From NCBI RefSeq assembly GCF_020616515.1, contig NZ_CP085135.1, positions 3,348,001 through 3,412,000 on the forward strand: a DNA stretch of 64,000 bases, given 5' to 3'. The DNA is from Mesorhizobium sp. PAMC28654. GTDB lineage: Bacteria > Pseudomonadota > Alphaproteobacteria > Rhizobiales > Rhizobiaceae. Position 1 is the stretch's first letter. Every line of letters starts with the position of its first letter. Below the pieces are notes generated by a model, which had not been told where the DNA came from, did not search any database, and saw only the letters and a program-made list of their open reading frames with translations. The position numbers were made by a program, and so were the translations under genes. This document shows positions 42,983 to 50,831 of this stretch, piece by piece.

Positions 42983-44647
42983 ATGCAATCCGCTTTGAAG
43001 GTTACCGCAAAGCCCGATGCCGCCATCGATCGCGACTGGTGGCGTGGCGCGGTGATCTACCAGATCTACCCGCGCAGCTATCAGGACTCGAATGGCGACG
43101 GCATCGGCGACCTGAAGGGCATCATCACCAGGCTGCCCTACGTCGCGGCGCTCGGCGCGGACGCGATCTGGATCTCGCCTTTCTTCAAGTCGCCGATGAA
43201 GGATTTCGGCTACGACGTCACCGATTATTGCGACGTCGATCCGATGTTCGGCACGCTGGCCGACTTCGATGCGCTGACAGCGGAAGCGCACAGGCTGGGC
43301 CTGAAGGTGATGATCGACGAGGTGCTCTCGCACACCGCCGACAACCACCCGTGGTTCAAGGAGAGCCGGGCAAGCCGCCGCAACCCGAAGGCCGACTGGT
43401 ATGTATGGGCGGACGCCAGGCCGGACGGCACACCGCCCAACAACTGGCTGTCGATCTTCGGCGGCTCGGCCTGGCAATGGGATACCAGCCGCCAGCAATA
43501 TTACCTGCACAATTTCCTGGCCGAACAGCCGGACCTCAACTTCCACAACCGCCAAGTCCAGGACGCGCTGCTCGACGTCACCCGCTTCTGGCTGGAGCGC
43601 GGCGTCGACGGTTTCCGCCTCGACACGATCAACTTCTACTTCCACAGCCAAGGCCTGGAGAGCAATCCGCCGCTGCCGCCGGAAGAGCGCAACGACCAGA
43701 CCGCGCCGGCGGTCAATCCCTACAACTACCAGGACCATCTCTACGACAAGAGCCGCCCGGAAAACCTCGGTTTCCTCGAACGCTTCCGCGCCTTGCTCGA
43801 TGAGTATCCGGCAACCGCCGCTGTCGGCGAAGTCGGCGATTCGCAGCGCGGACTGGAAGTGGTGGCCGCCTACACCGCTGGCGGCAAGCGCGTGCATATG
43901 TGCTATTCGTTCGACTTCCTGGCCCCCGAGAAGATCAGCGCCACCAAGGTGCGCTCGGTGCTGGAAGCCTTCGGCAGGGTCGCCAGCGACGGCTGGTCGT
44001 GCTGGGCCTTTTCCAACCATGACGTGATGCGCCCGGCGACGCGCTGGGCGACTGGCGAAGCCGATCCGACCGCCTATCTCAAGGTGATATCGGCGCTGCT
44101 GATGTCCCTGCGCGGCTCGGTCTGCATCTATCAGGGTGAGGAACTCGGGCTCGGCGAAGCCGACCTCCAACTGGAAGACCTGCAAGACCCCTACGGCATC
44201 CGCTTCTGGCCGGAATTCAAGGGCCGCGACGGCTGCCGCACGCCGATGGTGTGGGACGCCGCCGCCAGGAATGGCGGCTTCTCGACGGCAAAGCCCTGGC
44301 TGCCCGTGCCCGGCAAACACCTCTCGCAGGCGGTCAATGTGCAGCAGGGTGACGGCAACTCGCTGCTCGAACATTACCGACGCTTCCTCGCCTTCCGCCG
44401 CGCTCACCCGGCGCTGGCCAAGGGCGATATTGATTTCATCGAAAGCGAGGGGGATACGGTTGCGTTCACACGCCGCGAAGGCAACGAGCGGATCGCCTGT
44501 GTCTTCAATCTCGGCAGCAAACCGGCCGAGGTCAACCTCGGCGGCGGTTCGCTGCAACCCTTGCCGGGACACGGTTTTTCGGGGCAGTCGGGGACTGGTT
44601 CCATCCGGCTCGGGGGCTACGGAGCCTGGTTTGGGCGTATCGACTGA
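42983..44647 (+). CDS. aglA: Alpha-glucosidase (glycoside hydrolase family 13)
   Basis: 554 residues, cytoplasmic, with no signal peptide. It has a GH13 barrel with DWWRGAVIYQIYPRSYQDSNGDG at the start. Catalytic motifs are GVDGFRLDTINF (nucleophile aspartate), AAVGEVGD (acid/base glutamate) and FSNHDVMRP (transition-state aspartate). The GH13_23/oligo-1,6-glucosidase-like layout suits hydrolysis of imported sucrose, maltose or trehalulose-type alpha-glucosides to glucose. GGAGG precedes the ATG. It sits between the permeases and the ATPase gene of the same importer. Confidence 0.95.
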   Translation: MQSALKVTAKPDAAIDRDWWRGAVIYQIYPRSYQDSNGDGIGDLKGIITRLPYVAALGADAIWISPFFKSPMKDFGYDVTDYCDVDPMFGTLADFDALTAEAHRLGLKVMIDEVLSHTADNHPWFKESRASRRNPKADWYVWADARPDGTPPNNWLSIFGGSAWQWDTSRQQYYLHNFLAEQPDLNFHNRQVQDALLDVTRFWLERGVDGFRLDTINFYFHSQGLESNPPLPPEERNDQTAPAVNPYNYQDHLYDKSRPENLGFLERFRALLDEYPATAAVGEVGDSQRGLEVVAAYTAGGKRVHMCYSFDFLAPEKISATKVRSVLEAFGRVASDGWSCWAFSNHDVMRPATRWATGEADPTAYLKVISALLMSLRGSVCIYQGEELGLGEADLQLEDLQDPYGIRFWPEFKGRDGCRTPMVWDAAARNGGFSTAKPWLPVPGKHLSQAVNVQQGDGNSLLEHYRRFLAFRRAHPALAKGDIDFIESEGDTVAFTRREGNERIACVFNLGSKPAEVNLGGGSLQPLPGHGFSGQSGTGSIRLGGYGAWFGRID

Positions 44648-44679
44648 ATTTTTCTTGAGGAAATCACTGGGAGGAAATC

Positions 44680-45792
44680 ATGGCCGATGTCACGCTAAGG
44701 CAAGTGAAGAAATCATACGGCAATCTCAACATTCTCCACGGCATCGACCTCGACATCAAGTCTGGCGAGTTCATTGTCTTCGTCGGCCCGTCAGGTTGCG
44801 GCAAGTCGACCTTGCTGCGGTCGATCGCAGGGCTGGAGGAAATCACCTCCGGTGAGCTCAAGATAGCCGGCGAAGTGGTGAACGATGTGCCGCCCTCGAA
44901 GCGCGGTATCGCCATGGTGTTCCAGTCCTACGCGCTCTATCCGCACATGACCGTTTACGACAACATGGCGTTCTCGATGAAGATCGGCAAAGAAAACAAG
45001 GCCGAGATCGACCGGCGCGTGCGCCAGGCGGCGGAAATCCTGCAGCTGACCAAATATCTTGACCGCCTGCCGAAGGCGATGTCAGGCGGGCAGCGCCAGC
45101 GCGTCGCCATCGGCCGCGCCATCGTGCGCAATCCCAAGGTGTTCCTGTTCGACGAACCGCTGTCTAACCTCGACGCGGCGCTGCGCGTCGCCACCCGCAT
45201 CGAGATCGCCAAGCTCAAAGAATCGATGCCGAACACGACGATGATCTACGTCACTCACGACCAGGTCGAGGCGATGACGCTGGCGGATCGCATCGTGGTG
45301 TTGAAGGACGGCCATATCGAACAGGTCGGCACGCCGATGGATCTTTACAAGAAACCCGGCAACCTGTTCGTCGCCCAGTTCATCGGCTCGCCGGCCATGA
45401 ACATCGTGCCGGCCAGGATCGAGACCGCCGGCGCGGTGACGGCGATCAGCCATATCGGCGCAAACAAGGTCAATGTGCCCCTGGCGACGCCGGCGTCCGC
45501 CAAGGGGACCGAGGTCAGCTTCGGCGTGCGGCCAGAAGATCTGTTCATCGTCACCGGGGCCGATTTCCTGTTCGAGGGAAGGGTCGACTATGTCGAGCAA
45601 CTCGGCGAGGTCCAGCTGGTCTACATCGATATCGGCCGCGCCGACCTGCCGCTAGTGACCAAGCTGCCGGGCAATGTCGAGGTCAAGCGCGGGGCGACGC
45701 TGCGGCTGACCGCCAATGCCGAAGACCTTCATATCTTCGACACAGACGGACGTTCATTCGCGCTGCATGAGGCCGAGGCCAAAGCGGCCTGA
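44680..45792 (+). CDS. aglK: Alpha-glucoside ABC transporter ATP-binding protein
   Basis: 370 residues. It has a MalK-type nucleotide-binding domain with Walker A GPSGCGKST, Q-loop VFQSYALYPHMTV, signature MSGGQRQRVA, Walker B VFLFDEPLSNLD and H-loop VTHDQVEA. A C-terminal regulatory OB-fold (TOBE) domain follows from about residue 240 (FIGSPAMNIVPARI, GVRPEDLF). GGGAGG lies before the ATG. It is the last gene of the agl operon and is followed by a bidirectional terminator. Confidence 0.95.
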   Translation: MADVTLRQVKKSYGNLNILHGIDLDIKSGEFIVFVGPSGCGKSTLLRSIAGLEEITSGELKIAGEVVNDVPPSKRGIAMVFQSYALYPHMTVYDNMAFSMKIGKENKAEIDRRVRQAAEILQLTKYLDRLPKAMSGGQRQRVAIGRAIVRNPKVFLFDEPLSNLDAALRVATRIEIAKLKESMPNTTMIYVTHDQVEAMTLADRIVVLKDGHIEQVGTPMDLYKKPGNLFVAQFIGSPAMNIVPARIETAGAVTAISHIGANKVNVPLATPASAKGTEVSFGVRPEDLFIVTGADFLFEGRVDYVEQLGEVQLVYIDIGRADLPLVTKLPGNVEVKRGATLRLTANAEDLHIFDTDGRSFALHEAEAKAA

Positions 45793-45821
45793 AGCGGCCC
45801 AGAAGAATGTCAAACCACGGG

Positions 45822-45866
45822 TGAAAAACAAAAGCGGCGGGCCATGCCCGCCGCTCTTGTTTTTTA
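45822..45866. terminator. Bidirectional intrinsic terminator between aglK and the DUF680 array
   Basis: A 10-base-pair stem (AGCGGCGGGC with GCCCGCCGCT) closes a CAT loop. An A-rich tract lies on its left (AAAAACAAA) and a T-rich tract on its right (TCTTGTTTTTT), so it can stop aglK transcripts on the + strand and DUF680 transcripts on the - strand. Confidence 0.9.
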
Positions 45867-45883
45867 TAGATAAGCTTCGGCTC

Positions 45884-46123
45884 TTAGTTGTTGCCGAAGA
45901 GATTGCGGTCCGCACCCTGAGGGGCGGGCTTCGCCGTGTCATGCGACGAATTGAGCAACTTGTAGACCGGCGAGTCGCTGTTGGCGATCGACGCCGTCGG
46001 CGTCTTGTCGACATTGACGATAGCCTGCTGGTCGGGGCCGTTCGAGCCGTAGTGGTCACTGCCGGCGAAAGCCGTACCCGAGATGGCCAGAAGGGTTGCG
46101 GCGGTGAGGATGATCTTTTTCAT
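45884..46123 (-). CDS. DUF680 small secreted protein, divergent copy
   Basis: 79 residues from the ATG at 46121-46123, preceded by AGGAG. The signal peptide MKKIILTAATLLAISGTAFA is followed by GSDHYGSN and a C-terminal QGADRNLFGNN tail, both shared with three downstream neighbours. The middle (PDQQAIVNVDKTPTASIANSD) is different and longer by 10 residues, so this is the oldest or fastest-changing member of the array. It is the last gene of the array on the minus strand. Function unknown; probably periplasmic or secreted. Confidence 0.88.
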   Translation of the reverse strand: MKKIILTAATLLAISGTAFAGSDHYGSNGPDQQAIVNVDKTPTASIANSDSPVYKLLNSSHDTAKPAPQGADRNLFGNN

Positions 46124-46193
46124 TTCAAGTACTCCTAGATTTCGATATCCGCCGGAGAAGCAGGCCATGCCCACTCCTCCGCGGTCGGCAGCA

Positions 46194-46403
46194 TTAGTTG
46201 TTGCCGAAGAGGTTGCGGTCGGCGCCCTGTGTGACGGGCTGCTGCTTGGCAGCCGGTTCCGACTTCTTGATGGAAGCGGTGTACGAGCTGTCGACGGTGT
46301 TCGCGGCCTGATTGGCGTCATTGGAACCGTAGTGGTCGCTACCAGCGAACGCGGTGCCGGAGATTGCCAGGAGGGTGGCGGCGGTGAGGATGATCTTTTT
46401 CAT
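46194..46403 (-). CDS. DUF680 small secreted protein, tandem copy
   Basis: 69 residues with the signal peptide MKKIILTAATLLAISGTAFA. The mature 49-residue part is rich in Ser, Asn, Ala and Gln and lacks cysteine, ending QGADRNLFGNN. The protein is identical to that of 46472-46681. Start at 46401-46403 with AGGAG upstream. The whole unit, including its leader, repeats with a 278-base period. Confidence 0.9.
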   Translation of the reverse strand: MKKIILTAATLLAISGTAFAGSDHYGSNDANQAANTVDSSYTASIKKSEPAAKQQPVTQGADRNLFGNN

Positions 46404-46471
46404 TTCAAGTACTCCTGAATTCTGAAGTCCCGGGTGCAGCGGGCGGAGCCCGCCGGCCATCGGGATCGGCA

Positions 46472-46681
46472 CTAGTTGTTGCCGAAGAGGTTACGGTCGG
46501 CGCCCTGCGTGACGGGCTGCTGCTTGGCAGCCGGTTCCGACTTCTTGATGGAAGCGGTGTACGAGCTGTCGACGGTGTTCGCGGCCTGATTGGCGTCATT
46601 GGAACCGTAGTGGTCGCTACCAGCGAACGCGGTGCCGGAGATTGCCAGAAGGGTGGCGGCGGTGAGGATGATCTTTTTCAT
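46472..46681 (-). CDS. DUF680 small secreted protein, tandem copy
   Basis: 69 residues, protein identical to the copy at 46194-46403; the DNA differs at only about three coding positions. Its stop codon is TAG, whereas its neighbours use TAA. It shares the signal peptide, the central segment SSYTASIKKSEPAAKQQP and the C-terminal tail. Function unknown. The identity indicates recent duplication or gene conversion. Confidence 0.9.
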   Translation of the reverse strand: MKKIILTAATLLAISGTAFAGSDHYGSNDANQAANTVDSSYTASIKKSEPAAKQQPVTQGADRNLFGNN

Positions 46682-46749
46682 TTCAAGTACTCCTGAATTC
46701 TGAAGTCCCGGGTGCAGCGGGCGGAGCCCGCCGGCCATCGGGATCGGCA

Positions 46750-46959
46750 TTAGTTGTTGCCGAAGAGGTTACGGTCGGCGCCCTGCGTGACGGGCTGCTG
46801 CTTGGCAGCCGGTTCCGACTTCTTGATGGAAGCGGTGTACGAGCTGTCGACGGTGTTCGCGGCCTGATTGGCGTCATTGGAACCGTAGTGGTCGCTACCA
46901 GCGAAGGCGCTGCCGGAGATCGCCAGAAGGGCGGCGGCAGTGAGAATGATCTTTTTCAT
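46750..46959 (-). CDS. DUF680 small secreted protein, first gene of the tandem array
   Basis: 69 residues. The mature sequence is identical to the two central copies; the signal peptide differs by two residues (AALLAISGSAFA). Start at 46957-46959 with a GGAGTACC ribosome binding site. As the promoter-proximal member on the minus strand it has a different upstream leader from the others, so the array probably grew by duplication behind it. A promoter should lie in the AT-rich stretch around 47090-47160. Confidence 0.9.
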   Translation of the reverse strand: MKKIILTAAALLAISGSAFAGSDHYGSNDANQAANTVDSSYTASIKKSEPAAKQQPVTQGADRNLFGNN

Positions 46960-47475
46960 TTTTGGTACTCCAGTATCTTTTTCCGTCCGTCTAGCGGCGT
47001 GTCTTGGAAGGAATTCGCGTCGTTCGGACAGCCCCGATGTGGGTAAGACATCCGGCGGTTTCCAATCACGAAGTTGTTCCGTGTGGACCATGAATCCACA
47101 CCTTGAAATTGTGCCAGGCGACTCCAGACGAACTATTTAAATGTTTATTATCAGATACTTATGTAAATTTCACTCGCAGGTTTGCCAAGCTGTTCGTGAG
47201 CTGGCGTTCACACCGCCCTGCACGCACTGTCAACAGAAACGAACCGTTCGGTTCGATTTTAGAAACAGCTAATAGTCACTTTTCGAAACTGTTAACGTTT
47301 TTTAACCATTCCGCGGGCCAAGCCCGATGGGCGAATCGCCCATTTGTCGCTGGCAAAGTGCCTTCCCTGCCACAAGTCAGGACCACTCCGTTTCGGATGC
47401 GTGTCGCGCCACATGGATGCGATGTCGCTTTCATGCCGATGTCGCAAACGTTGTCGTGATTAGATCGTGTCATCT
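46960..47475. other. Gene-free AT-richer divergent promoter region
   Basis: No gene is supported. The segment 47100-47300 is clearly more AT-rich than its surroundings (for example ATTTAAATGTTTATTATCAG), as expected for promoters of the DUF680 array to the left and of the riboswitch transcript to the right. A small hairpin CGAACC-GTTC-GGTTCG is at 47240-47255. Short open frames here lack ribosome binding sites and family features. Confidence 0.5.
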
Positions 47476-47660
47476 CAGGTGCCGGTTCGAGACAAACGAA
47501 GCGGAGAATTGGGAAGCCGGTCGAAATCCGGCGCTGCCCCCGCAACGGTGGTGGAGTTCAAGTCGCAACGGGAGACCACTGGGCCAAGGCCTGGGAAGGT
47601 GTCGCGACCGTCCAAATGGACACTCCAGAGCCCGGAAACCAGCCCGAGATTTTTGAACTC
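47476..47660 (+). ncRNA. Cobalamin (B12) riboswitch
   Basis: The segment carries the conserved landmarks of the adenosylcobalamin riboswitch in order. There is a GGTGCC-like start (AGGTGCCGG at 47477), the core AATTGGGAAGCCGGTCGAAA with TCCGGCGCTGCCCCCGC and AACGGT (47508-47548), CCACTGGGCC then TGGGAAGG (47576-47599), and a B12-box-like AGCCCGGAAACCAGCC (47629-47644). It lies about 130 bases upstream of the gbcA start on the same strand. Such elements normally reduce expression when B12 is plentiful. The recognition is by sequence pattern; folding was not computed. Boundaries are approximate. Confidence 0.93.
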
Positions 47661-47776
47661 GACTGATCGCGGTGGGCGGTCAAGAGGTGGATCGTGCATG
47701 TCCGGCGCATTGCCGGCCTGCGTCCAATCCTTCCTCTCTTCCCCTCCGGTTCAGTCCTTGAATGCGAGGACAGGAC

Positions 47777-49022
47777 ATGGACGCACGCAATGATATGCTG
47801 AGGCTGCTGCACAGCCGCAGGGAAGGCTTCTCCCTCGAGCAGCCCTTTTATACGGACCCGGAATACTTCAAGCTCGACATGGAGCTGATCTGGTATCGCG
47901 ACTGGCTGTTCATCGGCCATGATTGCGAACTGCCGAAGCCCGGCAGCTACATCACCGTGCAGATCGGCGACTACCCGGTTGTGCTGGTGCGAGACCAGAA
48001 GGGCAATATCAACGCCTTCCACAATTCCTGCCGCCATCGTGGCAGCCGCGTCTGCAACACCGAGAAGGGCACGGCGGCAAAGCTCGTCTGCCTATCACCA
48101 GTGGACCTATGAACTGGATGGTCGCCTGCTGTTCGCCCGGCAGATGGCGGATAGCTTCGACAAGAGCCAGTTCGGCCTGAAGCCGGTCGCCTGCGAAAGC
48201 GTCGGCGGCTACATCTTCATCTGCCTGGCCAAGGAGCCTGTCGATTTCGCGCCGATGCGGGCGATGGTAGAGCCCTATCTTCTGCCGCACCGGCTGCGCG
48301 ATGCGAAAGTCGCCTTCGAAAGCACGATCGTCGAGAAGGGCAACTGGAAGCTGGTCTGGGAAAACAACCGCGAGTGCTACCATTGCGCCGGCAACCACCC
48401 GGAACTGTGCAAGACATTCCCGGAAGCGCCGACAGTGACCGGCGTGCAGGGCGCCGACAGCGATCCTGAAATGCTCGCGCATTGGGCGAAGTGCGAGGCG
48501 GCGGGCTTGCCAAGCAGGTTCCGCATCGATCCGGCCGGGCAGTATCGCGCCACCCGCGCGCCGCTGCTGCGCGATGCCGTCAGCTACACGATGACGGGAA
48601 AGCGCGCCGTGAAGAAGAACCTTTCCGACAGTGTTTCCACTGACCGGATCGGTTCGCTGCTGCTCTACCATTACCCAACGACGTGGAACCACATCCTTGG
48701 TGACCACGCGGTGACCTTCCGCGTGTTGCCGATCAGCGCCACGGAAACGGCGGTGACGACGAAGTGGCTGGTGCACAAGGATGCGGTTGAAGGCGTCGAC
48801 TACAACCTCGACGAACTCACCCATGTCTGGACCGAGACCAACGACCAGGATCGCCGCATCGTCGAGGAAAACGCCTTCGGCATCCTGTCTCCCGCCTACG
48901 AGCCAGGCCCTTACTCGGAGTTGCATGAGGGCGGCGTCATCCAGTTCGTCGAATGGTACGCGTCCTTCATCGGCCCGCGCCTTGCCGAAGGCGGCCGGCC
49001 GGCGCTGCGCAGTGTCGCCTAG
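47777..49022 (+). pseudogene. gbcA: Glycine betaine demethylase-type Rieske oxygenase (GbcA), frameshifted
   Basis: An aromatic-ring-hydroxylating dioxygenase alpha subunit of the GbcA kind, whose Pseudomonas relative oxidatively demethylates glycine betaine to dimethylglycine. From ATG 47777 the frame reads well through the first Rieske ligands CRHRGS, then shifts at 48091-48093. The second ligand motif should read CPYHQW, but two bases are missing after C48092, so translation from the start ends at 48112 after 111 residues. The rest continues in another frame to 49022, with the mononuclear iron site NRECYHCAGNHPELC intact. Repaired, it would be 415 residues. Either a true inactivating deletion or a sequencing error. 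Confidence 0.88.
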
Positions 49023-49070
49023 CTCATGTCGCCCAAAAGTGCCCCGCGGTTTTGGGATCACGACATGAGC
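49022..49070. repeat. Rhizobial intergenic palindrome, type 2 (copy 3)
   Basis: A 49-base inverted repeat with 10-base outer arms GCTCATGTCG/CGACATGAGC and 7-base inner arms CCCAAAA/TTTTGGG. It starts at the gbcA stop codon and ends 22 bases before gbcB. It is the most regular of the four copies. Confidence 0.75.
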
Positions 49071-49091
49071 AGTGCAAGAACGACTTGAGGG

Positions 49092-50198
49092 ATGAACGCG
49101 ATGACTGACCTTGGCCTCTATCGCCATCTCGACCAGATGGCGCCCTGGAACGACAGGCTTCAGGTGCTGGAAGTGATCGGCGTGAGCGACGAGGCGCCGG
49201 ACGTGAAGACCTTCACCTTCCGCTCCGACAACCAGACCTGGTTCCGCTACAAGCCGGGGCAGTTCGTGACACTGGAACTGCCGACAGCCGACGGCCCGCT
49301 GATGCGCACCTATACGCTGTCATCTTCGCCGTCGCGGCCATTCTCGATCGCGGTGACCGTGAAGGCGCAGGCGGGCAGCATCGGCACGCGCTGGATGTTC
49401 GACCATCTGAAACCCGGCACTCACGTCAAGGCCTATGGCCCGACAGGCGACTTTTCACTGCACAGCCACCCGGCCGCGAAGTACCTGCTCATTTCGGCCG
49501 GCTCCGGCGTCACGCCAATGATGTCGATGCTGCGCTGGTTGAACGACTGCGCGCCATGGACCGACGTCGGCTTCGTCAACTGCGCGCGGCGCCCGGAGGA
49601 GATCATCTTCCGCAAGGAACTCGAACTGCTTGGCGGCCATATGCCGGGCCTGTCGCTCGGCTTCATGATCGAGGAACGGTCCAGCCGCGAAGGCTGGTAC
49701 GGGCACATGGGCCGGATCGACGCGATACGTCTGCCGCTGCTGGCGCCCGACTTTCGCGACCGCGAGATCTTCTGCTGTGGTCCCGACCCCTTCATGCGCG
49801 CCGTGCGCGGCATGCTGGAAGCCACGGGTTTCGACATGGCCCACTACCACCAGGAGAGCTTTGCCGCTCCCATCGTGGAGGAAGTGCCGGCACCCTTCGC
49901 TTCGCCGGCGGAGGGCGTCGAAACGGTTGTGGAAGTCACGGTGCCGATCCGCTTCTCGCTTTCGGACGTCGATGCCGAATGTGTTGCCGGCCAGACAGTG
50001 TTGCAGACGGCCCGCGCTTCAGGGGTCCGGATTCCCGCCGCTTGCGAATTCGGCCTGTGCGGGACCTGCAAGGTGAAGAAGGTCGCGGGCGACGTCGAAA
50101 TGAGCCACAATGGCGGTATCCTCGATCATGAGGTCGATGACGGCTTCATCCTCGCCTGCTGCTCCAAGCCACTGTCGGCGCTTGAAATCGAGGCCTGA
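49092..50198 (+). CDS. gbcB: Glycine betaine demethylase reductase component (GbcB)
   Basis: 368 residues from ATG 49092 with GAGGG upstream. It has an FAD-binding ferredoxin-reductase domain (FRYKPGQFVTLELPT, RTYTLSSSPS), an NAD(P)-binding domain (LLISAGSGVTPMMSML, FCCGPDPFM) and a C-terminal plant-type 2Fe-2S ferredoxin domain with CEFGLCGTCKVKK and the final ligand in ILACCSKP. It passes electrons from NAD(P)H to the Rieske oxygenase. It is intact although gbcA is frameshifted. It lies downstream of the same B12 riboswitch and is probably co-transcribed with gbcA. Confidence 0.92.
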   Translation: MNAMTDLGLYRHLDQMAPWNDRLQVLEVIGVSDEAPDVKTFTFRSDNQTWFRYKPGQFVTLELPTADGPLMRTYTLSSSPSRPFSIAVTVKAQAGSIGTRWMFDHLKPGTHVKAYGPTGDFSLHSHPAAKYLLISAGSGVTPMMSMLRWLNDCAPWTDVGFVNCARRPEEIIFRKELELLGGHMPGLSLGFMIEERSSREGWYGHMGRIDAIRLPLLAPDFRDREIFCCGPDPFMRAVRGMLEATGFDMAHYHQESFAAPIVEEVPAPFASPAEGVETVVEVTVPIRFSLSDVDAECVAGQTVLQTARASGVRIPAACEFGLCGTCKVKKVAGDVEMSHNGGILDHEVDDGFILACCSKPLSALEIEA

Positions 50199-50344
50199 TC
50201 CGGCCACGGCCAAACCGATCCCCAAAAATGGCCCGCGCCGCGCCGGCGCCCTTGTCTTGCCAAGGCGGACCCGACTGTTTACAGGCCTTGTCGAGGGGTG
50301 GAACGATCGCGACTGACGGGGATCGCGGAGCAGGGCCAGGACCA

Positions 50345-50776
50345 ATGCGTCATTCCGATGTTTACGCGATTGCAAGCAAGGATATCGTCTTTGAGTCTTT
50401 CGACGGCGAGGCCGTGGTCCTCGATCTGTCGACCGGCAAGTATTTTGGCTTCTCCGATTCAGGCAGCAGGCTCTGGCAGGCATTGTCGTCGGGTATTTCC
50501 GCCCAAGCCCTGGTTGGCCAATCGGCCGGTGGCGCGACGATAAGCATTGCCGAACTCGAAGGTTTCATTTCACGGCTGCTCGAATTCGGGCTGCTCGCGC
50601 CTCTAGCCGACACGCCGGCGCAACCCGTTTCGGCCGACCGTCTTGCCGAGCTCGCCCAGACCCGCGAACCGATCAAGGTCGAGGTTCATGACGATCTCGC
50701 CGACCTTATCATCGTCGACCCGATCCATGAGGTCGAAGAGCCCCAGGGCTGGCCGGCGGTCAAGCAGACATCGTGA
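50345..50776 (+). CDS. PqqD-like peptide chaperone of the HprK-related kinase A cassette
   Basis: 143 residues from ATG 50345, with CAGGG upstream. The first 95 residues have the PqqD fold pattern (FESFDGEAVVLDLSTGKYFGFSDSGSRLWQAL), in which PqqD relatives bind a precursor peptide for modification. The C-terminal 50 residues are acidic and apparently specific to this subgroup. It precedes an HPr-kinase-like gene by 55 bases, the pairing annotated elsewhere as the HPr-rel-A system. No rSAM, YcaO or lasso cyclase gene is nearby, so the modified peptide is unknown. Confidence 0.85.
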   Translation: MRHSDVYAIASKDIVFESFDGEAVVLDLSTGKYFGFSDSGSRLWQALSSGISAQALVGQSAGGATISIAELEGFISRLLEFGLLAPLADTPAQPVSADRLAELAQTREPIKVEVHDDLADLIIVDPIHEVEEPQGWPAVKQTS

Positions 50777-50831
50777 GCACCCATGCCTTGCGCACCTTCA
50801 CGTTGCTGGCCGGCACGGGGATAGGCCAGCC

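Larger units (their letters stand above)
46194..47027. repeat. Three-unit tandem repeat (278-base period) carrying DUF680 genes
   Basis: Units begin at 46194, 46472 and 46750. The first two are about 98 percent identical over the full 278 bases, including gene, ribosome binding site and intergenic leader. The third matches through the gene only, to about 46959, after which the leader diverges. The end coordinate therefore marks one period rather than a sharp repeat boundary. Confidence 0.8.

Noticed and set aside
42896..44572. 558-codon open frame on the minus strand
   Set aside because: Antisense to aglA, which has all GH13 catalytic motifs.
46194..46959. Regular 278-base repeats considered as CRISPR or other array
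   Set aside because: The repeats contain complete genes with signal peptides and ribosome binding sites; the period is far too long and there are no spacers.
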